Source of the DNA: Nocardia aurantia
GTDB taxonomy: Bacteria > Actinomycetota > Actinomycetes > Mycobacteriales > Mycobacteriaceae
Direction of reading: 5' to 3'
Length of the DNA stretch: 64,000 bases
Assembly (NCBI RefSeq): GCF_009604425.1
Contig: NZ_WEGI01000003.1
Location: 434,001 to 498,000 of the forward strand
Shown in pieces: positions 7,667-14,603 of the stretch. Each line of letters begins with the position of its first letter. Position 1 is the first letter of the stretch. The notes under the pieces were generated by a model. It ran no database searches, was not told the origin of the DNA, and saw nothing but the letters and a program-made list of their open reading frames with translations. The position numbers were made by a program, and so were the translations under genes.

Positions 7667-9276
7667 GGCAGCTCCGGTTCGGTGGTGGCGGTGGCGGGTT
7701 CCCGCGTGAGGGCGGTGAGTGCGGCGAGCGGGATCCCGGCCACCAGGTCGGTGCCCCGGGAGACCGCGCGATTGACCGCTTGGGCCGGGCGGACCGTGGC
7801 GACGAGCCGCGGCGCGCCCGGCGGCGCGGTGAAGAGGTCGGGATGGCTGATGCGGCCGGTGAACGGGCCCTGCCAGGCGGTCCAGAGGGTGAAGTCGGGG
7901 CTGAGCGCGCACACGGTGGCGATCAGGCCACCGGCCGCGTCGGTTCCGGCGGCGACGATGTTCAGCCGGTTCTCGGCGGACCGCTCGGGCAGCCCCAGCC
8001 GGACCTCCCACGGCTCGGCCGGGGTGTGCGGGACGGCGACCACATCGGCGTCGCGAACCACGGCCAGCCGGAACGACTCCGGGAACAGCGCGTCGTCGCC
8101 GACCACGAGGGCCAGCCTGCCCCAGGGCAATTCGAAGATCTCGATCCCGGTTCCGGCGGCGTCGTGCCCGTGCAGCCGCGGCGCGCGGCCGGCGATGCCG
8201 TCGGCGTTCACCAGCAGGCCGGTGCCGCCGGCATCGGTCAGCACGACATGTGCGTCCGAATCTCCCAGCGCGGCAACGATTTCGGGCACTCCGAGGGCGG
8301 CCGATTCCGGCAGCACGATCAGCCGCGCGCCCTCGGCTACCGCGGCGGCGATCTGCGCGGGATCGCCCAGTGCCGCCGCGACCGTCAGCGTTTCCGCTCC
8401 GGCCGGGGACCGGCGTACCTTCTCGGCGCTGAGCAGCGGGGTGTACAGCTGGGGGCGGCGGGCGGCCAGGATGTCGGTGCCGTCGGGGCGGCGCTTGTCG
8501 TCGGCCCGCGCGACGTCGATATCGGCGACGACCAGCGACTCGCCGGTCGCGGGGGCACGGGCCACCGTGGTGCCGTCCGGGGCCACGATCTGACTCTCGC
8601 CGGCGCCGTGCAGCTTGTCGGTGGGCACACCCAGCCGGGTCGCGATGTCGGGCAACCGATCCGCCGGGAGCAGCGGGCCGACCTTGTTGGCCGCGACCAC
8701 CCAGACCTTGTTCTCCGCGGCCCGGACCGGGATGTGCAGGCCCGCCTCGTCGGAGGCGAAGGAGTTGAGGCTGTTCAACAGGATCTGCGCGCCGCGCACC
8801 GCCAGCGAGCGGGCCACCTCGCAGATGACCCCCTCCATGCAGGCGTACAGACCGAGGCGGCCCAGCGGTGTGTCGATGATCTCCGAATCGGACTCGCCGC
8901 AGACGAGATGGTCGTTCTCCGCGCCCATCAGGATCTGCTTGTGCGACTGCCCGAGCAGCTCGCCGTCCGGTCCGAACAGCAGGCTCGCGCCGGTCGTACC
9001 GCCATCGTCGTGGGCCAGGGTGACGCCGATCTTCACATACATCCGATGCCGGGCGGCCCGTTCGGCCACCGGGCCGAGGAAATGATCTCCGGTCCGGCAC
9101 GCCATTCGGTGCGCGTGGGACCGGTCCGTGTACCACGATAGGTGGTTACAGAACTCGGGTAGCACCACCAACTCGGCTTCGGCGGCCGCCGCGGCGTCGA
9201 TCAGGCGCAGGCAGGCGTCGAGGTTGGCCGCGACGTCGGTGCCTGCGGCGAGTTGGGCGGCGGCGACTCGCGTCAT
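7663..9276 (-). CDS. Tandem nitrilase-superfamily protein, second domain catalytically degenerate
   Basis: The 537-residue protein contains two carbon-nitrogen hydrolase domains. Domain 1 (about 1-270) has the full triad Glu41 (LPEF), Lys113 (SHKQIL) and Cys146 (LYACMEG). Domain 2 (about 300-510) keeps the fold and a Glu (VLPESAALG), but where the nucleophilic cysteine should be the sequence reads VVGDDALFPES, so the cysteine is missing and the domain is probably structural or regulatory. Substrate is an amide, nitrile or carbamoyl compound. It is the first gene of the operon, with a strong AGGAGGTG ribosome site before the ATG. Amidase action on a propionamide-like or ring-opened product is possible but unproven. 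Confidence 0.87.
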   Translation of the reverse strand: MTRVAAAQLAAGTDVAANLDACLRLIDAAAAAEAELVVLPEFCNHLSWYTDRSHAHRMACRTGDHFLGPVAERAARHRMYVKIGVTLAHDDGGTTGASLLFGPDGELLGQSHKQILMGAENDHLVCGESDSEIIDTPLGRLGLYACMEGVICEVARSLAVRGAQILLNSLNSFASDEAGLHIPVRAAENKVWVVAANKVGPLLPADRLPDIATRLGVPTDKLHGAGESQIVAPDGTTVARAPATGESLVVADIDVARADDKRRPDGTDILAARRPQLYTPLLSAEKVRRSPAGAETLTVAAALGDPAQIAAAVAEGARLIVLPESAALGVPEIVAALGDSDAHVVLTDAGGTGLLVNADGIAGRAPRLHGHDAAGTGIEIFELPWGRLALVVGDDALFPESFRLAVVRDADVVAVPHTPAEPWEVRLGLPERSAENRLNIVAAGTDAAGGLIATVCALSPDFTLWTAWQGPFTGRISHPDLFTAPPGAPRLVATVRPAQAVNRAVSRGTDLVAGIPLAALTALTREPATATTEPELP

Positions 9277-9301
9277 GAACGCGCACCTCCTGGGTGAAAG
9301 C

Positions 9302-9318
9302 GTTTCGGAGGTCGAAAC
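9302..9318. promoter_or_regulatory. IclR-type operator A, GTTTC-N7-GAAAC
   Basis: A palindrome (perfect over 9299-9321) sits just downstream of the predicted start of transcription of the minus-strand operon, between promoter and nitrilase ATG. The same 5-7-5 pattern occurs at 9495, 20300 and 20376 (last arm GAAAT), the latter two flanking the IclR gene. A repressor bound here would block elongation or open-complex escape. Confidence 0.7.
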
Positions 9319-9337
9319 GCTGTTTCCAACAAGTGCG

Positions 9338-9366
9338 ATTCTGTACCGATGTCGCGGATCTGTCCA
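9338..9366 (-). promoter_or_regulatory. Predicted sigma-70-type promoter of the RCCR-like operon
   Basis: On the minus strand TGGACA (complement of 9361-9366) and CAGAAT (complement of 9338-9343) are 17 bp apart, giving a start near 9331 and a leader of about 55 bases. The shared operator lies at about +13 to +29. Consensus fit is moderate. Confidence 0.5.
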
Positions 9367-9446
9367 GCGGGCGGGCAAATCTCCGAGCCGGTGGCCGTTC
9401 GGGTTGAAAAATGCCTGTTTCCAGGCTGTTACGTGCGCATTCGCGC

Positions 9447-9477
9447 TTGACACCCACCTCAGGTCCGGGTTCAATAT
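9447..9477 (+). promoter_or_regulatory. Predicted promoter for the transporter/neocarzinostatin-family operon
   Basis: A perfect -35 TTGACA (9447-9452) is followed after 18-19 bp by TCAATAT (9471-9477), giving a start near 9484. Operator C begins about 11 bases downstream, the same layout as on the opposite-strand promoter. Confidence 0.6.
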
Positions 9478-9494
9478 GGCAACTGCGAAACCGT

Positions 9495-9511
9495 GTTTCC
9501 TTGTGGGAAAC
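9495..9511. promoter_or_regulatory. IclR-type operator C, GTTTC-N7-GAAAC
   Basis: This is the same 5-7-5 palindrome as operator A (arms 9495-9499 and 9507-9511), with additional outer CG/CG symmetry. It lies between the predicted transcription start and the ribosome site of the transporter gene, so both directions of this divergent region carry one copy. Confidence 0.68.
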
Positions 9512-9530
9512 GCGGGGCTGGAGGTGAGAG

Positions 9531-10916
9531 ATGACGACACCGAGCGCATCCACCGGAACAGGAGCCGCCCCGTCCACCCGGCCGCCGTTCATCGCCGAAT
9601 CCGGGGCCCGCCGCACCGCCGCGTGGCTGCCGTTGCTCGCCGCCGCGGCGGCCGGGCCGATGGCGGGCATCGAGATCGTGCTGCTGGGCAAGGCACTGGG
9701 CGGCCGGGCCGGACTGCCCGGTGCGGTGGTCGGCTACATCGCCGCCACCGCGGCGGTGCTCGCGGCGTCGGCGATCCTGCTCGCCCGCCGCCGGTTACCA
9801 CCGCCGGGGCGCGGTGCCGGGGTGCTCGCGCTGCTCGCGGGCGTGGGACTGGTCCTCGCCGGGGCGATTCCGGTGGTACCGGCCCTGCTGGCCGGCATCC
9901 TGCTGGCCGGCGTCGTGACCGGTCCGCTGCTCGTGGCCGCGCGAGTCCGGGGCGGGGCTCGTGCCTTCCGGATCGCGATGAGCGCCGGGGCGTTGGCCGG
10001 GGCCGCGGTCGCGGCGGCCGTCACCGAGCGCCCGGGCGCCGGGCTGCTCGTCGCCGGGGTCGTGGCCGCACTCGCGGGATCGGTCCTGGCAGTGCGCGAT
10101 CCGTCGACCACCGCCGCACCGCCGACCACCGCCGAGCTCGGTGCGCCCGAAGCCGTCGTCTCCGGCGAAGCGGAGGCCCCCGCACTCGCGGCGACGTCCT
10201 CGACCGGCGTCGTCGACTCTCCCGGGCCGGATGCGGCCGAGTCGCTCGCCGCCGGCGCGCGATCCCGATCGTCCGAGTACGCGCCGATTCCGGCGGCGGC
10301 CGGCTCGCATTCGGCGGAATCCACAGTGGGCCGCACGGCCCCGGCGGTCGCCGAGGCGAGACCGGCAGGTGCTGAAATCATCCGGGCCGCAGCCGGATTC
10401 GCCGTCGGCGCAACCGTGCTTCCGGCGCTGCATCTCCTGCTGTTCCGCTGGACCGTGCTGGACGCCGATCAGCCGCCGTATCTGGCCGTCGCGCTGATTC
10501 CCGTCATGCTGGTCGCGTTGCTCCCCGGCGCCCGGCGTACGGCGGCGGCGCCGCTGCTCGTCCTGGCGGCCGGCGGTCCGATTCTGGTCGCCACCGGACC
10601 CGGACCCTGGCAGGCGACGATCGGGATCGCGGTGACCGGGACCGCCGCGGTCCGCGCCCTGACACTGCGCGACTCCGAGCCGAATTCGGTCGCGGTGGGC
10701 ACGCGGGCGACGAAATATGTTGTCGCGCTGCTCGTTCCACCCGTCGCGGCGGCCGTGGGGCTCGGCCTCGCGATCGGCCTGCGGCACCTGTGGGGTGACG
10801 GTACGGCGCTGACCCTGCTCGCGCTGCCGGTACTCGCCGCCGCACTGCTCGTCACCCGGCCGGGCATCACCCGGCCCGCTCCCGCTCCCGAAACCGTTTC
10901 CGAAGGAGGCGCGTGA
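9531..10916 (+). CDS. Twelve-TM MFS-like membrane protein
   Basis: The 461-residue protein is extremely Ala/Leu/Val-rich, with about six hydrophobic segments (residues 28-185), a long polar Ser/Ala/Glu linker of about 95 residues, then six more segments (280-445). That 6+loop+6 topology is typical of the major facilitator superfamily, but I see no clear motif A, so the assignment rests on topology. GGAGGTGAG precedes the ATG. It is divergent from the RCCR-like operon and shares its operator, so it probably moves the pathway substrate or product. It overlaps the next gene by one base (TGATG), implying coupling to the secreted neocarzinostatin-family proteins. Confidence 0.8.
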   Translation: MTTPSASTGTGAAPSTRPPFIAESGARRTAAWLPLLAAAAAGPMAGIEIVLLGKALGGRAGLPGAVVGYIAATAAVLAASAILLARRRLPPPGRGAGVLALLAGVGLVLAGAIPVVPALLAGILLAGVVTGPLLVAARVRGGARAFRIAMSAGALAGAAVAAAVTERPGAGLLVAGVVAALAGSVLAVRDPSTTAAPPTTAELGAPEAVVSGEAEAPALAATSSTGVVDSPGPDAAESLAAGARSRSSEYAPIPAAAGSHSAESTVGRTAPAVAEARPAGAEIIRAAAGFAVGATVLPALHLLLFRWTVLDADQPPYLAVALIPVMLVALLPGARRTAAAPLLVLAAGGPILVATGPGPWQATIGIAVTGTAAVRALTLRDSEPNSVAVGTRATKYVVALLVPPVAAAVGLGLAIGLRHLWGDGTALTLLALPVLAAALLVTRPGITRPAPAPETVSEGGA

Positions 10917-11521
10917 TGATTCGCGTAAACCGGCGTGGCGCTGTGGCGTTCGCCGCCGCCGTACTGGCCGCCGCACCGATCGCGGCCGCGCCCGCCATGG
11001 CGGATCCGGCCCCGCCGGCCGTGCTGCACGTCAGCGCCACCACCGATCTGGCGGACGGGCAGCGGATCACCGTGAGCGGCAGCGGTTTCCAGCCGGGACT
11101 GCCCGCGGTCGCGGTCGGGCTGTGCCGGCAGAACTACACCAACGGGCTCACCGACTGTGACCTCGGCGGCGGCGCGGGATTCGTGAACATCGCCGCCGAC
11201 GGCACCTTCAAAACCCTGACGCTGACGCTGCATCCGCGGTTCAAGGAGATCGACTGCCTGAAGCAGCAGTGCGAGGTGGCCGCCGCCCCGCTGCCGGGCA
11301 CCCAGCCGGTCCCGGTGATCACCGCCAACACGGCCGTCACGCCGATGGCCTTCGCCGGTGCGACATTCGCGCCGCCCACCACTTCGGCCGCCACCGCCGC
11401 CGGAACCGCCGCGTCCGCCGCCCCCGAGGCCCGGGGGCCGTCGGTAGCGCTGTGGTCGGTGACAGCGGGTCTGCTCGCCGTCGTCGCCGGAGCCGCCCTC
11501 GCCGATCGGCGTCGGCTGTAG
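10916..11521 (+). CDS. Membrane-anchored neocarzinostatin-family protein
   Basis: A Sec signal peptide (RRGAVAFAAAVLAAAPIAAAPAMA) precedes a neocarzinostatin-type immunoglobulin-like domain: LHVSATTDLADGQRITVSGSGF, then VGLCRQN ... TDCDLGG (first disulfide pair) and EIDCLKQQCEVAAA (second pair), matching the GQC ... C and VDC ... CQV pattern of enediyne apoproteins. After an Ala/Thr/Pro linker the protein ends in a hydrophobic segment and RRRL, suggesting a membrane anchor. The family includes proteins that bind hydrophobic enediyne chromophores; no enediyne synthase lies nearby, so another ligand is likely. Start chosen at ATG 10916, six bases after AAGGAGG; an in-frame GTG at 10913 is the alternative. 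Confidence 0.8.
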   Translation: MIRVNRRGAVAFAAAVLAAAPIAAAPAMADPAPPAVLHVSATTDLADGQRITVSGSGFQPGLPAVAVGLCRQNYTNGLTDCDLGGGAGFVNIAADGTFKTLTLTLHPRFKEIDCLKQQCEVAAAPLPGTQPVPVITANTAVTPMAFAGATFAPPTTSAATAAGTAASAAPEARGPSVALWSVTAGLLAVVAGAALADRRRL

Positions 11522-11559
11522 TTCATCCGCACTGGTAGTGAATTATCAAGGAGGAAAAC

Positions 11560-11967
11560 ATGTCTCGTATCGGAACCCGCATCGTTCCGCTGCTGGCGGC
11601 GGCGGCCGCGGTCGCCCTGCTCGGCAGCGCCACCGCACAGGCGGCGTCGGTGAGTGTGAGCCAGACCGGCGGGGTCTCCGCCGGCCAGAGTGTCAGCGTC
11701 TCGGTGAACGGCTTGGCGCCCGGCCTCAGTCAGGTCGCGGTCGGGCAGTGCACCGCCCAGATCTCCGGGCCGAACGACTGCAACCTGAGCGGTTCCAAGC
11801 TGGGCAACGCCGATGATCAGGGGCACCTGTCGGTCGGCGGCATCACGCTCGTCGGTTCGGTCGGCGGCGTGGACTGTACCGCTTTCGCCGGCGCCTGCAC
11901 GATCGCCGTCACCAGCCTGACCGATCCCTACAACATCTTGGCCGCGGTCTCGCTCAGCTTCGGCTGA
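11560..11967 (+). CDS. Secreted neocarzinostatin-family protein
   Basis: The 135-residue protein has a signal peptide ending near ATAQAA, then SVSVSQTGGVSAGQSVSVSV, VAVGQCTAQ ... NDCNLSG and GVDCTAFAGACTIAV, giving the two disulfide pairs of the neocarzinostatin fold; length matches mature apoproteins (about 110 residues). Unlike its neighbour it has no C-terminal membrane segment. AAGGAGG lies seven bases before the ATG. It follows the anchored paralogue by 38 bp in the same operon. A role in binding or carrying a hydrophobic ligand outside the cell is inferred from the family. Confidence 0.82.
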   Translation: MSRIGTRIVPLLAAAAAVALLGSATAQAASVSVSQTGGVSAGQSVSVSVNGLAPGLSQVAVGQCTAQISGPNDCNLSGSKLGNADDQGHLSVGGITLVGSVGGVDCTAFAGACTIAVTSLTDPYNILAAVSLSFG

Positions 11968-11984
11968 TCCGCCCCGGGCATCCC

Positions 11985-12011
11985 GCGGCCACCGACACGT
12001 GCGGTGGCCGC
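11985..12011. terminator. Hairpin terminator between convergent genes
   Basis: A perfect 10-bp stem (11985-11994 with 12002-12011) and 7-nt loop lie between the convergent neocarzinostatin-family gene and the TetR gene. It could serve both strands; there is no T-tract. Confidence 0.7.
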
Positions 12012-12037
12012 ACCGCTCACTCGGCGACATTGCTCGC

Positions 12038-12697
12038 TCACTCGGCCACCCGCAGCATCGGCACGAGAAACCGGCGAGCCAGATCCGCGAGGCTCTCGTC
12101 GTCGTCGAGATCGATGACCTCGCTGGGAATGGTGAGGAACGACGCGCACACCCGCACCATGAGCTCGGCGACCACCTGCGTGTCGACGCGAGCGTCGATC
12201 TGCCCGGCGCGCTGCTCGCGGCGCAGCTGCCCGGCCACGAACTGCCGGACCGCGGCCACGGTCCGGCCCTGATCGCCGATCAGGGAGCTGACCAGACGAT
12301 CGGGTTCCGCGATCAGCAGCCCGCCGATCAGCGGATTGTCCCGGATCGCGCGCAGCGAACTCACGAAGCCGACCACCACGCGATCGGAGACGGTCTCGGC
12401 GTCCTGGATGTCCAGGAGGAATTGATCGAAATAGCGCCGGAATTCGCGCTGGATCACCTGCTCGACGAGTGCGTCCTTGGTGGTGAAACGCCGGTAGACG
12501 GTGATGCGCGACAGATTCGCCCGGCGGGCGACGTCCTCCATCGTCGAGCGCTGCACGCCGATCCGGCAGAACTGCTCGTACGCCGCTTCCAGGAGTCGTG
12601 ACCGGATGTCGTCGGTCTCGTCGACCTGTCCCACCGCGTCACTCAGGGCGCGCGCCAGCAACGAGCCGGCATCCGAATCCGTCAGCGCGTCCGCCAT
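12038..12697 (-). CDS. TetR-family regulator, probably controlling lcp (LcpR-like)
   Basis: This 219-residue protein has a TetR HTH at about residues 27-70 (LLEAAYEQF ... STMEDVARRANLSRITVYRRF) and an all-helical C-terminal ligand domain. AGGAGGA five bases before the ATG fixes the start. It is oriented away from the latex-clearing protein gene, with a small ORF between them. In other rubber-degrading actinomycetes a TetR gene (lcpR) is found next to lcp, so regulation of lcp through the 29-bp palindrome upstream of it is the best guess. The inducer is unknown. Confidence 0.85.
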   Translation of the reverse strand: MADALTDSDAGSLLARALSDAVGQVDETDDIRSRLLEAAYEQFCRIGVQRSTMEDVARRANLSRITVYRRFTTKDALVEQVIQREFRRYFDQFLLDIQDAETVSDRVVVGFVSSLRAIRDNPLIGGLLIAEPDRLVSSLIGDQGRTVAAVRQFVAGQLRREQRAGQIDARVDTQVVAELMVRVCASFLTIPSEVIDLDDDESLADLARRFLVPMLRVAE

Positions 12698-12901
12698 GTT
12701 CTCCTCCTGTTTTCGAATTCCTGATTCCACCAAGGTGACACGGCGACACTTGTGACGATCACCAGGACACGGTTCGCGGTGCATCGCGGCCGTCCGCCGA
12801 GCGGACCGGTTTGCCGACCGGCCGGCGTGCGGCGCGATGCGGGAAATCCACGGCCGGCGCGTACACGTGACGACACCGGCCGCTGGATCCCTGTCCGGAA
12901 T

Positions 12902-13003
12902 CTATTCCGCCACGGCACTCGCGGGCCAGATCGGTGACCCGGTCGCGGCGGACCCCAGGTCCAGCTGGTTGAGGAGATTCTGGACGAGAATCCACAGGTT
13001 CAT
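12902..13003 (-). CDS. Small ORF of 33 codons with strong ribosome site, function unknown
   Basis: The predicted peptide MNLWILVQNLLNQLDL-GSAATGSPIWPASAVAE begins with an amphipathic or membrane-binding helix followed by a polar tail. AAGGAGC (complement of 13009-13015) is placed five bases before the ATG, which is much better than chance for this GC content. It lies between the TetR gene and the divergent lcp gene, on the TetR strand. It could be a small membrane-associated protein or a leader peptide. I know no family for it; coding is supported mainly by the ribosome site. Confidence 0.5.
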   Translation of the reverse strand: MNLWILVQNLLNQLDLGSAATGSPIWPASAVAE

Positions 13004-13183
13004 CGGTTGCTCCTTACTAGTTCGTTTCGCCCTCGATGCCGGGCGTTCATCCCGTTCCGGTCGTCCGGCGTTTGCCCGAAAGGCGCTGGTATCAGCGCGA
13101 TCCCGGGTCGCCGGGCGGTCCGGTGCCGCGAATCCCGCCGACATCTTGTGATGGCACCCACAGTGTGGTGTCATCATGATACT

Positions 13184-13212
13184 CAGATGCAGAGAATGTA
13201 TCTCTGTATCTG
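13184..13212. promoter_or_regulatory. 29-bp near-perfect palindrome upstream of lcp, candidate TetR operator
   Basis: Arms CAGATGCAGAGA and TCTCTGTATCTG match at 11 of 12 positions around a 5-bp centre (ATGTA). The right end is 25 bp before the lcp ATG. Length and symmetry are typical of TetR operators binding two dimers or one extended dimer. Confidence 0.65.
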
Positions 13213-13237
13213 TGACTCGACGAAGAGGAACAGTGGC

Positions 13238-14461
13238 ATGGACGCAACCCGACTCAGCAGACGTAACGCGTTCCGGGCAGGCGGCGGCCTGCTGGGGGCT
13301 GTCGGTGCCCTCACATTCATGGCGCAGACGTCCAGGGCCGAGCCCTGGACGTGGGCCCCGGAGGGCTCGATTGTCGGCAGCGGCAACGGAGCCGATCCGC
13401 TGACCATGTGGGATCCCGAAGCGGATCCGGTGGTCGCCGATGTGATGGACAACGCCGACGTGCCCGCGGTCAACCGACTGCTGGCGACGTGGACCCACAA
13501 CGGTCAGCCCATTCCGGCCGGGCTGCCGCCGAATCTGCGCGACTTCATGGAGTACGCGCGGCAATTGCCGTCGTGGGCGGATCAGAACAGGCTGGGGCAG
13601 TCGTTCCAGTTCACCCAGAAGCGTGGCACCTATCTCGGCGTGCTCTACGCGTTCGCCAGCGGAATGATGTCCACGGTCATCCCGCACGAGGCGCTGGCGG
13701 TGTACTACTCGCGCGGCGGTTCGCATCTGAAGGACCGCATCGCCAAGACCGCGAAATTCGGTTACGACATCGGCACCGTCAACGCGTACGCGCCCGACGG
13801 CGAGATGATCGTGACGTGCGTCAAGACCCGGATCATCCATGCCGCGGTGCGCCATCTGCTGCCGTCGTCGCCGCACTGGCCCGACGACATCAAGCCGATC
13901 AGCCAGAACGATGTGATGGTGACCTGGCACAGCCTGGCCACCACCATCATGCGGGTGTTCAAGCAGTGGAATCTGAACATCCCGCCGGGCGAATCCGACG
14001 GATATCTGCACAGCTGGCAGTTGGCGGGTCACTTCCTCGGCGTCCGGGACGAATACATTCCGGCGTCCTGGGACCAGGCCGACGATCAGGCCAAGCAGGT
14101 CCTCGATCCGATCATCGCCCCGACCGCCGAAGGGGTTTCGCTCGCGCACGGCCTGCTGGATCTGGGTTTCGACCTCGATCTGACGCTGCTCAGCAAGCCC
14201 ATCCTGGGCGCGTTCACCCGGTTCATCCTCGGTGATCAGGTGGCGGACTGGCTGCAGATTCCGCGGGAGCCGGTCTGGAACCCGTTGCTGCAGGTTGCCT
14301 GGGCCCCGTTCGTCGCGGTGAAGGAGGGTGTGCAGGGAGTCGTCCCGCCGACGAAGGACGTCGCGTGGATGTTCGACGAATTCCTGCGGCAATTCGTGTT
14401 GTGGTACGTGGCCGAACTGCACATGCCGCTGAGCATCGAGATCCCGCAAACCAATCGGTAA
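13238..14461 (+). CDS. lcp: Latex-clearing protein (rubber oxygenase, b-type heme)
   Basis: The 407-residue protein begins with a twin-arginine signal (LSRRNAFRAGGGLLGAVGAL), so it is exported folded, probably with heme. The core has the Lcp/DUF2236 signature: GTYLGVLYAFASGM, KDRIAKTAKFGYDIG and VTCVKTR. Arg167, Lys170, Thr171 and His201 match the functionally important Arg164, Lys167, Thr168 and axial His198 of Streptomyces K30 Lcp at a constant offset of three. Lcp cleaves cis-1,4-polyisoprene oxidatively into keto-aldehyde oligomers outside the cell. Start chosen to give a normal Tat signal; GAAGAGG precedes it. The oligo-isoprenoid aldehyde oxidation genes known in other species are not adjacent, though aldehyde dehydrogenases lie downstream on the other strand. 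Confidence 0.93.
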   Translation: MDATRLSRRNAFRAGGGLLGAVGALTFMAQTSRAEPWTWAPEGSIVGSGNGADPLTMWDPEADPVVADVMDNADVPAVNRLLATWTHNGQPIPAGLPPNLRDFMEYARQLPSWADQNRLGQSFQFTQKRGTYLGVLYAFASGMMSTVIPHEALAVYYSRGGSHLKDRIAKTAKFGYDIGTVNAYAPDGEMIVTCVKTRIIHAAVRHLLPSSPHWPDDIKPISQNDVMVTWHSLATTIMRVFKQWNLNIPPGESDGYLHSWQLAGHFLGVRDEYIPASWDQADDQAKQVLDPIIAPTAEGVSLAHGLLDLGFDLDLTLLSKPILGAFTRFILGDQVADWLQIPREPVWNPLLQVAWAPFVAVKEGVQGVVPPTKDVAWMFDEFLRQFVLWYVAELHMPLSIEIPQTNR

Positions 14462-14474
14462 CCGGGTGGCCGAT

Positions 14475-14507
14475 CGGGTGGGCGGCAGCGACGCTGCCGC
14501 CCACCCG
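14475..14507. terminator. Strong bidirectional hairpin terminator
   Basis: A perfect 15-bp GC-rich stem (14475-14489 with 14493-14507) and 3-nt loop lie 13 bp after lcp and before the convergent aldehyde dehydrogenase end. Confidence 0.8.
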
Positions 14508-14603
14508 CCGTTCCGCCCCTCGGGCACCGGGCGCGGACCCCGCGCGGTTCGCGACCGGCCCCCGGAAGGCGGCCCGCCCCACCGGAATTCGCCGGTGGGT
14601 GTC

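Noticed and set aside
12038..12784. Longer N-terminus for the TetR regulator next to lcp
   Set aside because: The extension is unlike the family and lacks a ribosome site, whereas AGGAGGA precedes the ATG at 12697.
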